NCBI RefSeq assembly: GCF_024228675.1
Contig: NZ_CP100463.1
Span: 62,001 to 126,000 of the forward strand
From: Salinigranum marinum
Lineage (GTDB): Archaea; Halobacteriota; Halobacteria; Halobacteriales; Haloferacaceae
DNA length: 64,000 nt
Direction: 5' to 3'
Positions within the stretch are counted from its first letter, which is position 1. Each line of letters begins with the position of its first letter. The position numbers were made by a program, and so were the translations under genes. Below, piece by piece: positions 1-7,361 of the stretch. The notes under the pieces were generated by a model that worked only from the letters and a program-made list of their open reading frames with translations, was not told where the DNA came from and did not search any database.

Positions 1-229
1 CGATCGCTTCGTCACGAGCCTGCGTGAGCAGTGTCGAGTACGCCGACAGCTCACCGCCGGCGAGGTTCTTGAGGCCCTGGGTGATGTCCCGCCCCACGTT
101 CCGTGCTCTGACGGTGTTCCCTCGTGCGATCCCGAGCACTTCGACGATCTCGTGGCCGGGGATGGTTTCGGTCGTGACGGTCGCGACGAGCGACGACTCC
201 GTGTCTCTCCGTTCGGTTTGTGAGGACAT
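1..229 (-). CDS. YbjQ/UPF0145 family protein (3' part outside window)
   Basis: The first 76 residues are present, starting at an ATG (complement of 227-229); the gene runs off the left edge. The visible part begins with about 14 acidic residues, then a small beta-rich domain (VATVTTETIPGHEIVEVLG) and an alpha segment (NVGRDITQGLKNLAGGELSAY). This matches the YbjQ/UPF0145 (heavy-metal-binding-domain) fold, whose members are about 100 residues long and usually assemble as pentamers. The family's biochemical role is not established. The GlyGly turn followed by an ELSAYS-like stretch is the family's best conserved part. The gene is the last of a minus-strand pair with the DUF5518 gene but lies about 120 bp from it, so co-transcription is uncertain. 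Confidence 0.85.
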   Translation of the reverse strand, partial: MSSQTERRDTESSLVATVTTETIPGHEIVEVLGIARGNTVRARNVGRDITQGLKNLAGGELSAYSTLLTQARDEAI

Positions 230-351
230 CTCGACCGGATAGACGACACCCGAGAGAATAACTGTCGCTGTGAACAGTGCTCGCAGCCGGCGGGTCAGTC
301 GGTCGCCCCGACCGGACGACCGTTGCGGGGTCACCGTCCGCGTTCTCACGG

Positions 352-717
352 TCAACCCAGCCAACCGCCGACCGCCCCCGCCAGCCCACTCGGCAGGGCG
401 AACAGGAGCGCGACGACGACGCCGACGAGGAGCACGCTCGCACCGGCGAGGAGGCTCCCCAGCGGCCCCGCGACCGTCCCCACCAGGACACCGCCGACCG
501 CGAGCACGACCGCCCCGACGATGCCGCCGAACGCGCCGGCGACCAGCCCGTTCCACCCTCCGTTCCAAAAGCCCCCGCCGGCGATGACCCCGGCGACGAA
601 CCCCCCGATCACGCCGCCGCCGATGGTCCCGACCACGGGAACGACGACGCCGCCGATCGACCCGACGACGACTATCACGATGAATCCGATCACGACCGCT
701 TTCCAGTTCGTCGCCAT
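352..717 (-). CDS. DUF5518-type small membrane protein
   Basis: A 121-residue Gly/Val/Ala-rich membrane protein that starts MATNWKAVVIGF. Four hydrophobic segments (about residues 8-28, 31-50, 60-82 and 90-118) are separated by Gly-rich turns such as GGGVIGGFVAGVIAGGG. This organisation is typical of haloarchaeal DUF5518 proteins, whose function is unknown. The start was chosen at the ATG directly before the NWKAV motif, because the second family member in this window (45709-46116) begins MEVNWRAVGAGF. A longer in-frame reading is non-hydrophobic and spans the promoter. A TATA-like box lies about 23 nt upstream of the start. Function is not inferable beyond an integral membrane protein. Confidence 0.85.
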   Translation of the reverse strand: MATNWKAVVIGFIVIVVVGSIGGVVVPVVGTIGGGVIGGFVAGVIAGGGFWNGGWNGLVAGAFGGIVGAVVLAVGGVLVGTVAGPLGSLLAGASVLLVGVVVALLFALPSGLAGAVGGWLG

Positions 718-740
718 ACCCTCTTTAGAGCCGCCGGACG

Positions 741-750
741 CATAATACGC
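741..750 (-). promoter_or_regulatory. TATA-like box of the DUF5518 gene
   Basis: On the minus strand the sequence reads gcgtattatg, an AT-rich island in GC-rich DNA. It ends 23 nt before the ATG of the DUF5518 gene, the right distance for a leaderless or near-leaderless archaeal transcript. Confidence 0.5.
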
Positions 751-842
751 GTGGCTGCGAACCCGTCGGACTGTCACGCCACAGTGAGCGACCGGTCGAG
801 CGGCAACTGGATTCATGCCCGTCAGGAGCGTACACACGCACG

Positions 843-1394
843 ATGGCCCGAAGATTCGACCGACAGGCCCGGAGAGCAAAGCGCACGCGCCGCGGCGGCG
901 ACCCCGGGTGGCAGCGATACCGGATGACCCAGAAACTCATCTCCATCGGGGACGACTACGACGTCGAGAACGCGGCCGGCGAGCGGGTGTTTACGATCGA
1001 CGGCAAGGCGCTCCGCGTCCGGGACACCCTGAAGATGACCGACGTCGAGACCGGCGACACGTACCGGATCAAAGAGCGGGTCGTCCGGGTCATGGACACG
1101 ATGACGATCCACAAGAACGGGCAGCGAGCGGCGGCGGTGAAGAAGGCCGTGGTCACGCCCATCCGCGACCGGTTCACCGTCTTGATCCCGGGAGCGTCGA
1201 ACCTGAAGGTGAAAGGCAACGTGCTCGCCCACGAGTACCAGATGTCCCGGGACGGCGAGCGGGTCGCGGTGGTGTCGAAGAAGTGGTTCCGCGTCCGTGA
1301 CAGCTACGGCGTCGAGGTCGCACCCGGGATGGACGCGGGACTCGTCATCGCTATGACGGTTGCGCTCGACATGATGGCGCATCCGAGCCGCTGA
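843..1394 (+). CDS. LURP-one-related (tubby-like fold) protein
   Basis: A 183-residue protein. From residue 28 it reads MTQKLISIGDDYDVENAAG followed by VFTIDGKALRVRDTLKM, then a series of beta-strands (YRIKERVVRVMDTMTI, RFTVLIPG, WFRVRDSYGVEVAPG). This is the pattern of the LURP-one-related/DUF567 family, a 12-stranded tubby-like barrel wrapped round a hydrophobic C-terminal helix (here DAGLVIAMTVALDMM, about residues 162-176). Molecular function is unknown; a membrane-tethered or phosphoinositide-like role is only known for the eukaryotic tubby and scramblase relatives. The start is uncertain: the ATG at 843 adds a basic 27-residue tail, while the internal ATG at 924 begins exactly at the conserved domain. 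Confidence 0.75.
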   Translation: MARRFDRQARRAKRTRRGGDPGWQRYRMTQKLISIGDDYDVENAAGERVFTIDGKALRVRDTLKMTDVETGDTYRIKERVVRVMDTMTIHKNGQRAAAVKKAVVTPIRDRFTVLIPGASNLKVKGNVLAHEYQMSRDGERVAVVSKKWFRVRDSYGVEVAPGMDAGLVIAMTVALDMMAHPSR

Positions 1395-1495
1395 GGGTCG
1401 GCGTCGGACCACTCGCTCCCCGGCTGGTAGCCACGTACCGTCGACTCGCTCGTCGACAGCCCGTCATTTATCACCACCGACGTTGTACGACGCCT

Positions 1496-2866
1496 ATGCG
1501 TCTCGTACAGGTACTGATACCTGCGGGGAACCGGGAGAGCGTGCTCGATGCCCTCGACCAACAGGGCGTCGACTACGCGGTGTTCGAGGAGGTGGGGCGG
1601 GGGGACTTCGAGGCGATGGTCCAGTTTCCCGTCCCGCCCAGCGGAGTCGAGCCGGTGCTCGAAGAACTCGTCGACGCGGGGGTGCAGGAGGACGCGTACA
1701 CCATCGTCTTGGCCCCGGAGACGGTGGTCTCCCAGCGACTGTCCGCGCTGGTCGAACGGTTCCCCGGGCTCCGCATCTCGCGGGAGGAACTGTACGCGCG
1801 GGCGGAGGACCTCGCGCCGGCGAACTCGACGTTCTTCGCGTTTCTCGTCCTGAGTACGGTCATCGCCACCACCGGGCTGCTCCTCGATTCGGCCGCGACG
1901 ATCATCGGCGCGATGGTGGTCGCGCCGCTCATGGGGCCGGCGATCTCGGCGAGCGTCGGGACGATCCTCGACGACCAGCGCATGGCCGCCCGCGGCGTCC
2001 GACTCCAGGTGACGGGACTGCTCGCCGCGATCGCGACCGCCGCGATCATGGGCTGGCTGCTCCAGCAGACGATCCTCCTGCCGCCCGGGCTCGACATCCG
2101 GATGATCCCGCAGGTGGCCGAACGGACCAGCCCGAACTTCCTGTCGCTGTTCCTCGCGCTCGGCTCCGGGCTGGCCGGCGCGATCAGCATCATGCGAGGA
2201 GCGGGATCGGCCCTCGTCGGCGTGGCTATCGCCGTGGCACTCATCCCACCGGCGGCGACCTCCGGCCTCGGGATCGCCTTCGGCTTACCGGGGGTCACCA
2301 TCGCCGCCGCCGTGCTCGTCGTCGTGAACCTGCTCGCGATCAACGTCTCGGCGCTCGTCCTGTTTTACCTCTCGGGATTCAAGCCGCTCGACGCCGGGAC
2401 GTTCGAGGGCGTGAAACGGTCCGTCGTCTCCCGGATCGTCGTCATCGCGATCGCCATCGCGGTGCTCTCGGTCGCCCTCGCGGCCGTCACGATCACCACG
2501 TTCCAGACCCAGTCGCTCGAACAGCAGACCCAGACGGAGGTCCAGCAACAGTTCGAGGAGGCCGACATCGAAGGCGTCGAACTCGTCAGCGTCACCGTCG
2601 ACTACGAGCCCGAGGACCTGCTCCTCGGCAACGAACCGGAGGTCGACATCCTCGTCGCCATCCCGCGTGACCTCGAGGCACCACCCGACCTCGCCCAGCG
2701 GTTCGACGACCGGCTCACCGAGCAACTGGGGCGTGACGTCGTCGTCCGCGTCGGCTTCATCGAGGCGCAGGTCTCCGAGGACGAACCGCCGGAGCCGCCG
2801 CTCGGGTGGCCCTCTCGGTCAGGGGCCACGGTCGCGGACACTCGGCCCGTCCGCCCCGCCGCGTGA
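1496..2866 (+). CDS. TIGR00341/DUF389 family membrane protein
   Basis: A 456-residue protein in three parts. A soluble N-terminal domain (1-105) begins MRLVQVLIPAG and resembles an ACT-like fold. A hydrophobic core (about 113-330) carries the DUF389 signature, with an IGAMVVAPLMGP motif at 138-148 and a second ALIPPAATSGLGIAFG motif. The C-terminal soluble tail starts with a Gln-rich stretch (QSLEQQTQTEVQQQF) that may be coiled-coil. The TIGR00341 family is common in haloarchaea; transport or channel activity is guessed from the topology but not proven. The ATG lies just after an AT-rich stretch (catttatcaccacc, about 20-30 nt upstream). The last 30 residues (PPEPPLGWPSRSGATV...) look like a non-conserved tail. 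Confidence 0.9.
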   Translation: MRLVQVLIPAGNRESVLDALDQQGVDYAVFEEVGRGDFEAMVQFPVPPSGVEPVLEELVDAGVQEDAYTIVLAPETVVSQRLSALVERFPGLRISREELYARAEDLAPANSTFFAFLVLSTVIATTGLLLDSAATIIGAMVVAPLMGPAISASVGTILDDQRMAARGVRLQVTGLLAAIATAAIMGWLLQQTILLPPGLDIRMIPQVAERTSPNFLSLFLALGSGLAGAISIMRGAGSALVGVAIAVALIPPAATSGLGIAFGLPGVTIAAAVLVVVNLLAINVSALVLFYLSGFKPLDAGTFEGVKRSVVSRIVVIAIAIAVLSVALAAVTITTFQTQSLEQQTQTEVQQQFEEADIEGVELVSVTVDYEPEDLLLGNEPEVDILVAIPRDLEAPPDLAQRFDDRLTEQLGRDVVVRVGFIEAQVSEDEPPEPPLGWPSRSGATVADTRPVRPAA

Positions 2867-3176
2867 CCGACTGAGTGCGATTGTCCCTCACAGCGCTGTC
2901 TCGTCCGGTTGTGCGCCGGCCACACTCCTGAGACGGGCCTCGGGCCGCGTTCACCGGCGGGCGCAGTACTCAACTGAGAACCGCCATCGTTGGGCTTACG
3001 GACGCGATCTGGATCGGGAGGAGGCAGACGAGCGGCGGGCGACCACGTCGTCCGACGGGACCGTGGTCGACCGGGCGTCGGGGGGACGAACGCCGTCAGC
3101 TGTCGCGACGTATCAAACCCCCTGAAACAACGGTTATTACCCATGCACTCAACATCAGGAACGAGGTGTTATCTGA
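2867..3176. other. intergenic region, no gene seen
   Basis: 310 bp between two plus-strand genes. Open frames here are Arg/Ser/Pro-rich and unlike real haloarchaeal proteins. The last 60 bp hold an AT-rich patch (cggttattaccc at 3131-3142) and a GAGGTG Shine-Dalgarno (3162-3167), both belonging to the DUF1269 gene downstream. Confidence 0.5.
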
Positions 3177-3674
3177 GTGAAATCAATGGTCGTACTCGCG
3201 TTCGACTCCGAAACGGGCGCGTCCGAGGCGCGGGACAAACTGTTCGAGTTACAGAAAAAGGAGCTAATCACGCTCGAAGACGCCGCCGTCGTCGTCCGCA
3301 AGCAGGACGGGAAGACGAAGGTCAAACAGGCACACAGCCTCGTCGGTACCGGCGCGCTCGGGGGGGCCTTCTGGGGCCTTCTGATCGGTCTCATCTTCCT
3401 CGCGCCGTTGTTCGGTATGGCCGTCGGGGCGCTCGCAGGGGCACTCGGCGGGAAGTACACCGACATCGGGATCGACAACGACTTCATCAAGGAGGTCGGT
3501 GACACCGTCGAACCGGGCGAATCGGCGCTGTTCCTGCTCGTGACGCAGGTCCAGACGGAACGCGTCCTCGAGGAACTGTCGGCGTTCGACCCGACCGTCC
3601 TGCAGACGAACCTCTCCGCCGAGGACGAGACCAAACTCCGCGAGGCGTTCGGCGCCGAGGAAGTGGCCGCCTGA
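3177..3674 (+). CDS. DUF1269 domain-containing membrane-associated protein
   Basis: A 165-residue protein. It has an alpha/beta N-terminal half (MVVLAFDSETGASEARDKLF, then LITLEDAAVVVRKQDGKTKV), a long Gly-rich transmembrane hairpin (residues 55-92, GTGALGGAFWGLLIGLIFLAPLFGMAVGALAG) and a C-terminal alpha/beta half (ESALFLLVTQVQTERVLEEL). This is the layout of the DUF1269 family, found in bacteria and archaea; its function is unknown. The GTG start at 3177 is preceded by GAGGTG nine nucleotides upstream, so it is preferred over the in-frame ATG at 3186. Confidence 0.9.
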   Translation: MKSMVVLAFDSETGASEARDKLFELQKKELITLEDAAVVVRKQDGKTKVKQAHSLVGTGALGGAFWGLLIGLIFLAPLFGMAVGALAGALGGKYTDIGIDNDFIKEVGDTVEPGESALFLLVTQVQTERVLEELSAFDPTVLQTNLSAEDETKLREAFGAEEVAA

Positions 3675-3809
3675 GTCGCGACCGCACCGCTTCCCGTTTT
3701 CACACGCCTGATCGACTCGCCCTAGGCTCCCCAGCCTCCTCGCTCGTCGGCGCGTCCGTGGTCGTCGGCGCATCGACACGTACATACGGCCGATCCGCAT
3801 AGCGGAGCT

Positions 3810-3980
3810 ATGCCGGACAGAGACACACCACGCCGACAACCCGTCTCGACGGGAATACGGTGTGAGGTCGCGGACGAACGCCGCGTGAAGCCAGGGATAC
3901 ACTTCTACCAACAGTGTCCGGTCTGCGGACGCCCGCTCGACGGGCGGCACGAGATCGAGTTCGACGTCCGCTCTCGATAG
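3810..3980 (+). CDS. 56-aa zinc-ribbon microprotein (copy 1)
   Basis: This short frame encodes 56 residues with Cys at position 18 (IRCEV) and a CPVCG knuckle at 36-40, after a conserved VKPGIHFYQQ stretch. The carboxyl end is acidic (EIEFDVRSR). It aligns without gaps over its last 41 residues with the microprotein at 12426-12596 (shared C, VKPG, H, Y, CP-CG and a terminal D-x-R), and both are exactly 56 residues long. Conservation between two loci 8.6 kb apart is strong evidence that both are translated. With three Cys and conserved His residues, a small zinc-binding fold is likely. HVO_2753-like haloarchaeal zinc-finger microproteins set a precedent, but I do not claim this is the same family. 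The role is unknown. Confidence 0.8.
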   Translation: MPDRDTPRRQPVSTGIRCEVADERRVKPGIHFYQQCPVCGRPLDGRHEIEFDVRSR

Positions 3981-4090
3981 TCGCCAGCCCGTCGAGCGGC
4001 GCTTGCATCGTTTCGAATCGTCTCTGATGCATCGCTCCCAACTGCCCCGAACGTCCCCATCGAACACGCTTCGTACGCCGTGGAAATCGA

Positions 4091-4100
4091 TTATATACTG
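4091..4100 (+). promoter_or_regulatory. TATA-like box of the MFS gene
   Basis: The sequence ttatatactg ends 24 nt before the ATG at 4125, the expected distance for a leaderless haloarchaeal mRNA. No Shine-Dalgarno is seen. Confidence 0.6.
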
Positions 4101-4124
4101 TCGCCTCGTAGATAGAACCCGTTC

Positions 4125-5825
4125 ATGGACGAAGAGACGGCGGAACAGGCGCGAGCGGACTCGACCCGTCGGTTCTGGATGCCGGCGATCATCGCGGCGC
4201 TGAGCATGTTCCTCGGCGTGCTCGACTCGTCGATGATGAACGTGGCCGTCCCGGCCATCGTGCAGGACCTGAACACCACGGTCAGCGCGATGCAGGCGGC
4301 CATCGCCGTCTACTCGATGGTGATGGCCGCGCTGATCATCCCCGGTGGGACGCTCAGGGCGGCCATCGACACCAGACGCCTGCTGATCATCACGCTCGCC
4401 ATCTACAGCGTCGGGACGCTCCTGGCGGGCGTCAGCTGGAACTTCTCGGTGCTCTTCGTCGGTTGGTCGCTCATCGAGGGGGTCGCCGCCGCCCTGTTGC
4501 TGCCGATCACCTACTCGATCATCGTCGAGAACTACCAGGGAGGCGACCGTGCGAAGGCGTTCGGGGCCATCGGGGGCGTGACGGCCGTCGGGGTGGCCCT
4601 CGGGCCGATGATCGGCGGGACACTCACGACGTACGCCAGCTGGCGCTGGGGCTTTTTCGGTGAGTTCTTGCTCGTTCTGGTGATCGTCGGCCTGACCATG
4701 CGATACCTGCAGCCGCAGCCGACCGAGGAGTCCATCGCGTTCGATGCCGGCGGGACGGTCCTGTCGATCCTGGGGATCGTCGGTATCATTGGTGGGTCGT
4801 TGCTGGCCGGACAGTACGGCTGGGTCCAACCGCTTCGGCCGCTCGTCGTCGATGGGAGGCTGATTCAGCCGCTCGGGCTCTCGCCTGCGATCTGGTGTAT
4901 CGGACTGGGGATCGCGTTCCTCGTGGCGTTCTTCCAGTGGGAGGCCCGACAGGCTCGCGCCGACCGACCGACGCTGATTCCGCCGGCCGTCCTCCGGAAC
5001 CGGACGTTCTCCGCTGGCATCACCACGTTCGGCAGCGAGTCGCTGTTTCTCGCCGGCTTCATGTTTACGGTCCCTGTGTTCCTCCAGTCGGCGCTCGGCT
5101 TCTCGGCGTTCGAAAGCGGAGTGGCGCTGGTGCCGTTCTCGCTGGCCACGCTCGTGGTGGCGGTGGTCTCGACTGGCTGGCGGCAGTACGTCGCCCAGAA
5201 GCGCATCATCCAGATCGGGCTCGTCCTCATCGGCGTCGGGTTCCTGCTCTTGGCTGGCCAGATCGATCCCGACCTGACCACGTCCGAGATGGCCGTGCCG
5301 ATGCTGGTCGTCGGCATCGGGCTCGGGCTGTTCACCGGGCAACTGGTCGACCTGACGATGTCCGCCGTGCCGGAGTCGTTCTCGGACGTCTCGTCGGGCG
5401 TCATCAACTCGATCAGCCAGCTCGGCTACGCCTTCGGGACGGCGGTCGCCGGCTCGCTCCAGCTCTCCGTGTTCTACGCGAGCGTCGTCGACGGGGTGAC
5501 GCTCTACGCGACCGGGGAGTCGGTCACCGGGGACGAACGACAACAGCTCGCCGTGCAGCTCGAAGACGCCGTCGAGACGACGACACAGGCCCAACAGCAG
5601 GCGTTCGTGAGCGGGCTCTCCCCCGATGCACAACAGCAGCTCCTCGACATCGTCCAGACCGCGATGGTGACCGCCCAGCAGAGCGTCTTTGTGCTCATCA
5701 CCCTGTTCGTCCTCGTCACCCTGCTCGCGTCGAGTTTCCTCCCCCTGTCGCGACCGCAACGGGGGAGAACGCAGGAGCCGGCGACTGCCTCTCGCGACGA
5801 CGAACTGCCGTCGACGGACGACTGA
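4125..5825 (+). CDS. DHA2-type 14-TM MFS exporter
   Basis: A 566-residue polytopic membrane protein with about 14 hydrophobic helices. The first (FWMPAIIAALSMFLGVLDSSMMNVAVPAIVQDL) is the classic opening of the DHA2/EmrB-QacA drug:H+ antiporter family, where LDxxxxNVALP-type residues are diagnostic. The LAGVSWNFSVLFVGWSLIEGV and VGVALGPMIGG segments fit motif C (antiporter motif). A Gln-rich loop between the last helices (TTTQAQQQAFVSGLSPDAQQQ, about residues 480-505) is unusual but occurs in haloarchaeal members. It probably extrudes lipophilic compounds using the proton or sodium gradient; the substrate cannot be predicted. It is transcribed alone from a TATA box 24 nt upstream. Confidence 0.93.
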   Translation: MDEETAEQARADSTRRFWMPAIIAALSMFLGVLDSSMMNVAVPAIVQDLNTTVSAMQAAIAVYSMVMAALIIPGGTLRAAIDTRRLLIITLAIYSVGTLLAGVSWNFSVLFVGWSLIEGVAAALLLPITYSIIVENYQGGDRAKAFGAIGGVTAVGVALGPMIGGTLTTYASWRWGFFGEFLLVLVIVGLTMRYLQPQPTEESIAFDAGGTVLSILGIVGIIGGSLLAGQYGWVQPLRPLVVDGRLIQPLGLSPAIWCIGLGIAFLVAFFQWEARQARADRPTLIPPAVLRNRTFSAGITTFGSESLFLAGFMFTVPVFLQSALGFSAFESGVALVPFSLATLVVAVVSTGWRQYVAQKRIIQIGLVLIGVGFLLLAGQIDPDLTTSEMAVPMLVVGIGLGLFTGQLVDLTMSAVPESFSDVSSGVINSISQLGYAFGTAVAGSLQLSVFYASVVDGVTLYATGESVTGDERQQLAVQLEDAVETTTQAQQQAFVSGLSPDAQQQLLDIVQTAMVTAQQSVFVLITLFVLVTLLASSFLPLSRPQRGRTQEPATASRDDELPSTDD

Positions 5826-5922
5826 GCGGCCAACCGAGGAGCGCGCTCGCGACGCCCGGCCGAGGCTCGACCGGCCGTTTTCTGTGAAAAACCGTTAACT
5901 ACGTGTCAGGCTAAATACGGGC

Positions 5923-7113
5923 ATGATCAACGACCGAACCGCTTCCGAGCCGATACGCGTGCGACTCCTCCGCCCGGACCTCGGCTGGTGGCTGCTCGGT
6001 CTCGCGTTCCTCGCCGTCGTGGCGTGGATCGGGTTCGAGTATCTCGGCTGGGTCGTCTTCGGGCTGTTCACGTACTACGTCGGACGCCCGATCACTCGCA
6101 GACTCCGAGGGCGTGTCTCCGGGTCGCTCGCCGCGGGGCTCACGCTGGCGTTCATCATCGTGCCGATCCTGTTGTTCATCGCGGCATTCCTCTCCGTCGC
6201 GGTTGGACAGGCGCTCACTCTGCTGTCGTCGGACGCCGTTGCGTCGGTTCTCGACAGTCTCCCCATCCCGACGACGCAACTCCCCACCGACCCCGTCGAC
6301 GTCGTCGTCGTGATCCTCCAGGACCCGACGTTCAGCGCGGCCCTCGGCCAGTTCGGCGTCGCGGTCGGCGCGTTCACCGCGACGCTGTTCAACGTGTTTC
6401 TCGCGCTGATCTTCGCCTTCTTCCTCCTCGTCGAGGACGCGCGGTTGGCCCGCTGGTTCGAGACGAACGTCTCCGGGGCCGACTCGCGGACGGTCGCCTA
6501 CCTCCGCGGCGTCGACCGGGGACTGACCTCGGTGTACTTCGGCTACACGCTCACGATCTTCGTCGTCATCGTCCTCGCGGCCGTCATCTACACGGTCTTC
6601 AACGCCGTCGCTCCCGCGGCCCTCCAGATCCCGTCGGCGGTCCTGCTCGCGGTCGTCACCGGAGTGTTCACGCTCATCCCCCTCGTGGGGCGGTCGATCG
6701 TGTACGCGCTCATCGTCGCGCTGCTCTCGGCGCAGGCGCTCACGGTCAATCCGGCGCTCCTCTGGGTGCCGCTGGTGTTCTTCCTCCTCATGGTGCTGGT
6801 GTTCGACAACGTCGTCCGGACGTACATCCGGCCGTACCTCTCGGGGAAGGCCTACCACATGGGACTCGTCATGTTCGCGTACCTGCTCGGGCCGGTCCTG
6901 TTCGGCTGGTACGGCATCTTCATGGGGCCGTTGCTGATGGTCCTCGTCGTCGAGTTCGCCACGAACGTCCTGCCGCGACTCACCCGCGTCTCTGAGGCGA
7001 CCCCGTCGCCGGAGACGGGAACCGACGGCGACATCACCGACTACGGCGCGGTTGAGTACAGCGAACCCGCCGACTCCGGCGACACCGACGAGGGTGCCGC
7101 ACGGCCCGGGTGA
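5923..7113 (+). CDS. AI-2E family permease (copy 1)
   Basis: A 396-residue membrane protein with the architecture of the AI-2E/PerM/TqsA family (PF01594). It has two N-terminal helices (LGWWLLGLAFLAVVAWIGF onwards), a soluble region (about 105-145), then a C-terminal block of helices with the conserved PLVGRSIVYALIVALL, DNVVRTYIRPYLSGKAYHMGLVMFAYLLG and GIFMGPLLMVLVVEF motifs. The family includes the quorum-signal exporter TqsA and Na+(Li+)/H+ antiporters of halophiles. In haloarchaea an ion or osmotic role is more plausible than AI-2 transport. The acidic C-terminal tail (about 360-396) is not conserved. A second, diverged member lies at 11032-12093. Confidence 0.9.
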   Translation: MINDRTASEPIRVRLLRPDLGWWLLGLAFLAVVAWIGFEYLGWVVFGLFTYYVGRPITRRLRGRVSGSLAAGLTLAFIIVPILLFIAAFLSVAVGQALTLLSSDAVASVLDSLPIPTTQLPTDPVDVVVVILQDPTFSAALGQFGVAVGAFTATLFNVFLALIFAFFLLVEDARLARWFETNVSGADSRTVAYLRGVDRGLTSVYFGYTLTIFVVIVLAAVIYTVFNAVAPAALQIPSAVLLAVVTGVFTLIPLVGRSIVYALIVALLSAQALTVNPALLWVPLVFFLLMVLVFDNVVRTYIRPYLSGKAYHMGLVMFAYLLGPVLFGWYGIFMGPLLMVLVVEFATNVLPRLTRVSEATPSPETGTDGDITDYGAVEYSEPADSGDTDEGAARPG

Positions 7114-7216
7114 GACGAGCGAAATACGGCCAGCCGCGTTTCGGCACGCGTCACGGGCTGTCGCCCGGCGAATCGGACCGTCGTCCGGTCGCTCCCGTCG
7201 GCGGATAAGCAACCGA

Positions 7217-7223
7217 TAACAAT
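7217..7223 (+). promoter_or_regulatory. ATAACAA element upstream of arylsulfatase gene
   Basis: The sequence gATAACAATACG matches the element that recurs upstream of the glycan genes further right. Here it lies 138 nt before the start of the arylsulfatase gene, farther than the usual 27-42 nt, so it would imply a long leader or a distal site. Confidence 0.35.
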
Positions 7224-7361
7224 ACGTGCGCACGGCGAGGTGAGAACTGCTCAGCGCCCGAGGTGAACGTGCTGTTCGGTGCGTCGTCGTGACCGGAGAC
7301 CCACCGACGGGACTCCCTGGACTCGAGCGGCAGCCGTCTCCTCGACCGAGCGACCCAACAC

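Noticed and set aside
3264-5759. An 831-codon open frame antisense to the DUF1269 and MFS genes
   Set aside because: It is an artefact of high-GC codon use; its composition is Arg/Asp/His-rich with no domain, and it lies opposite two clear gene families.
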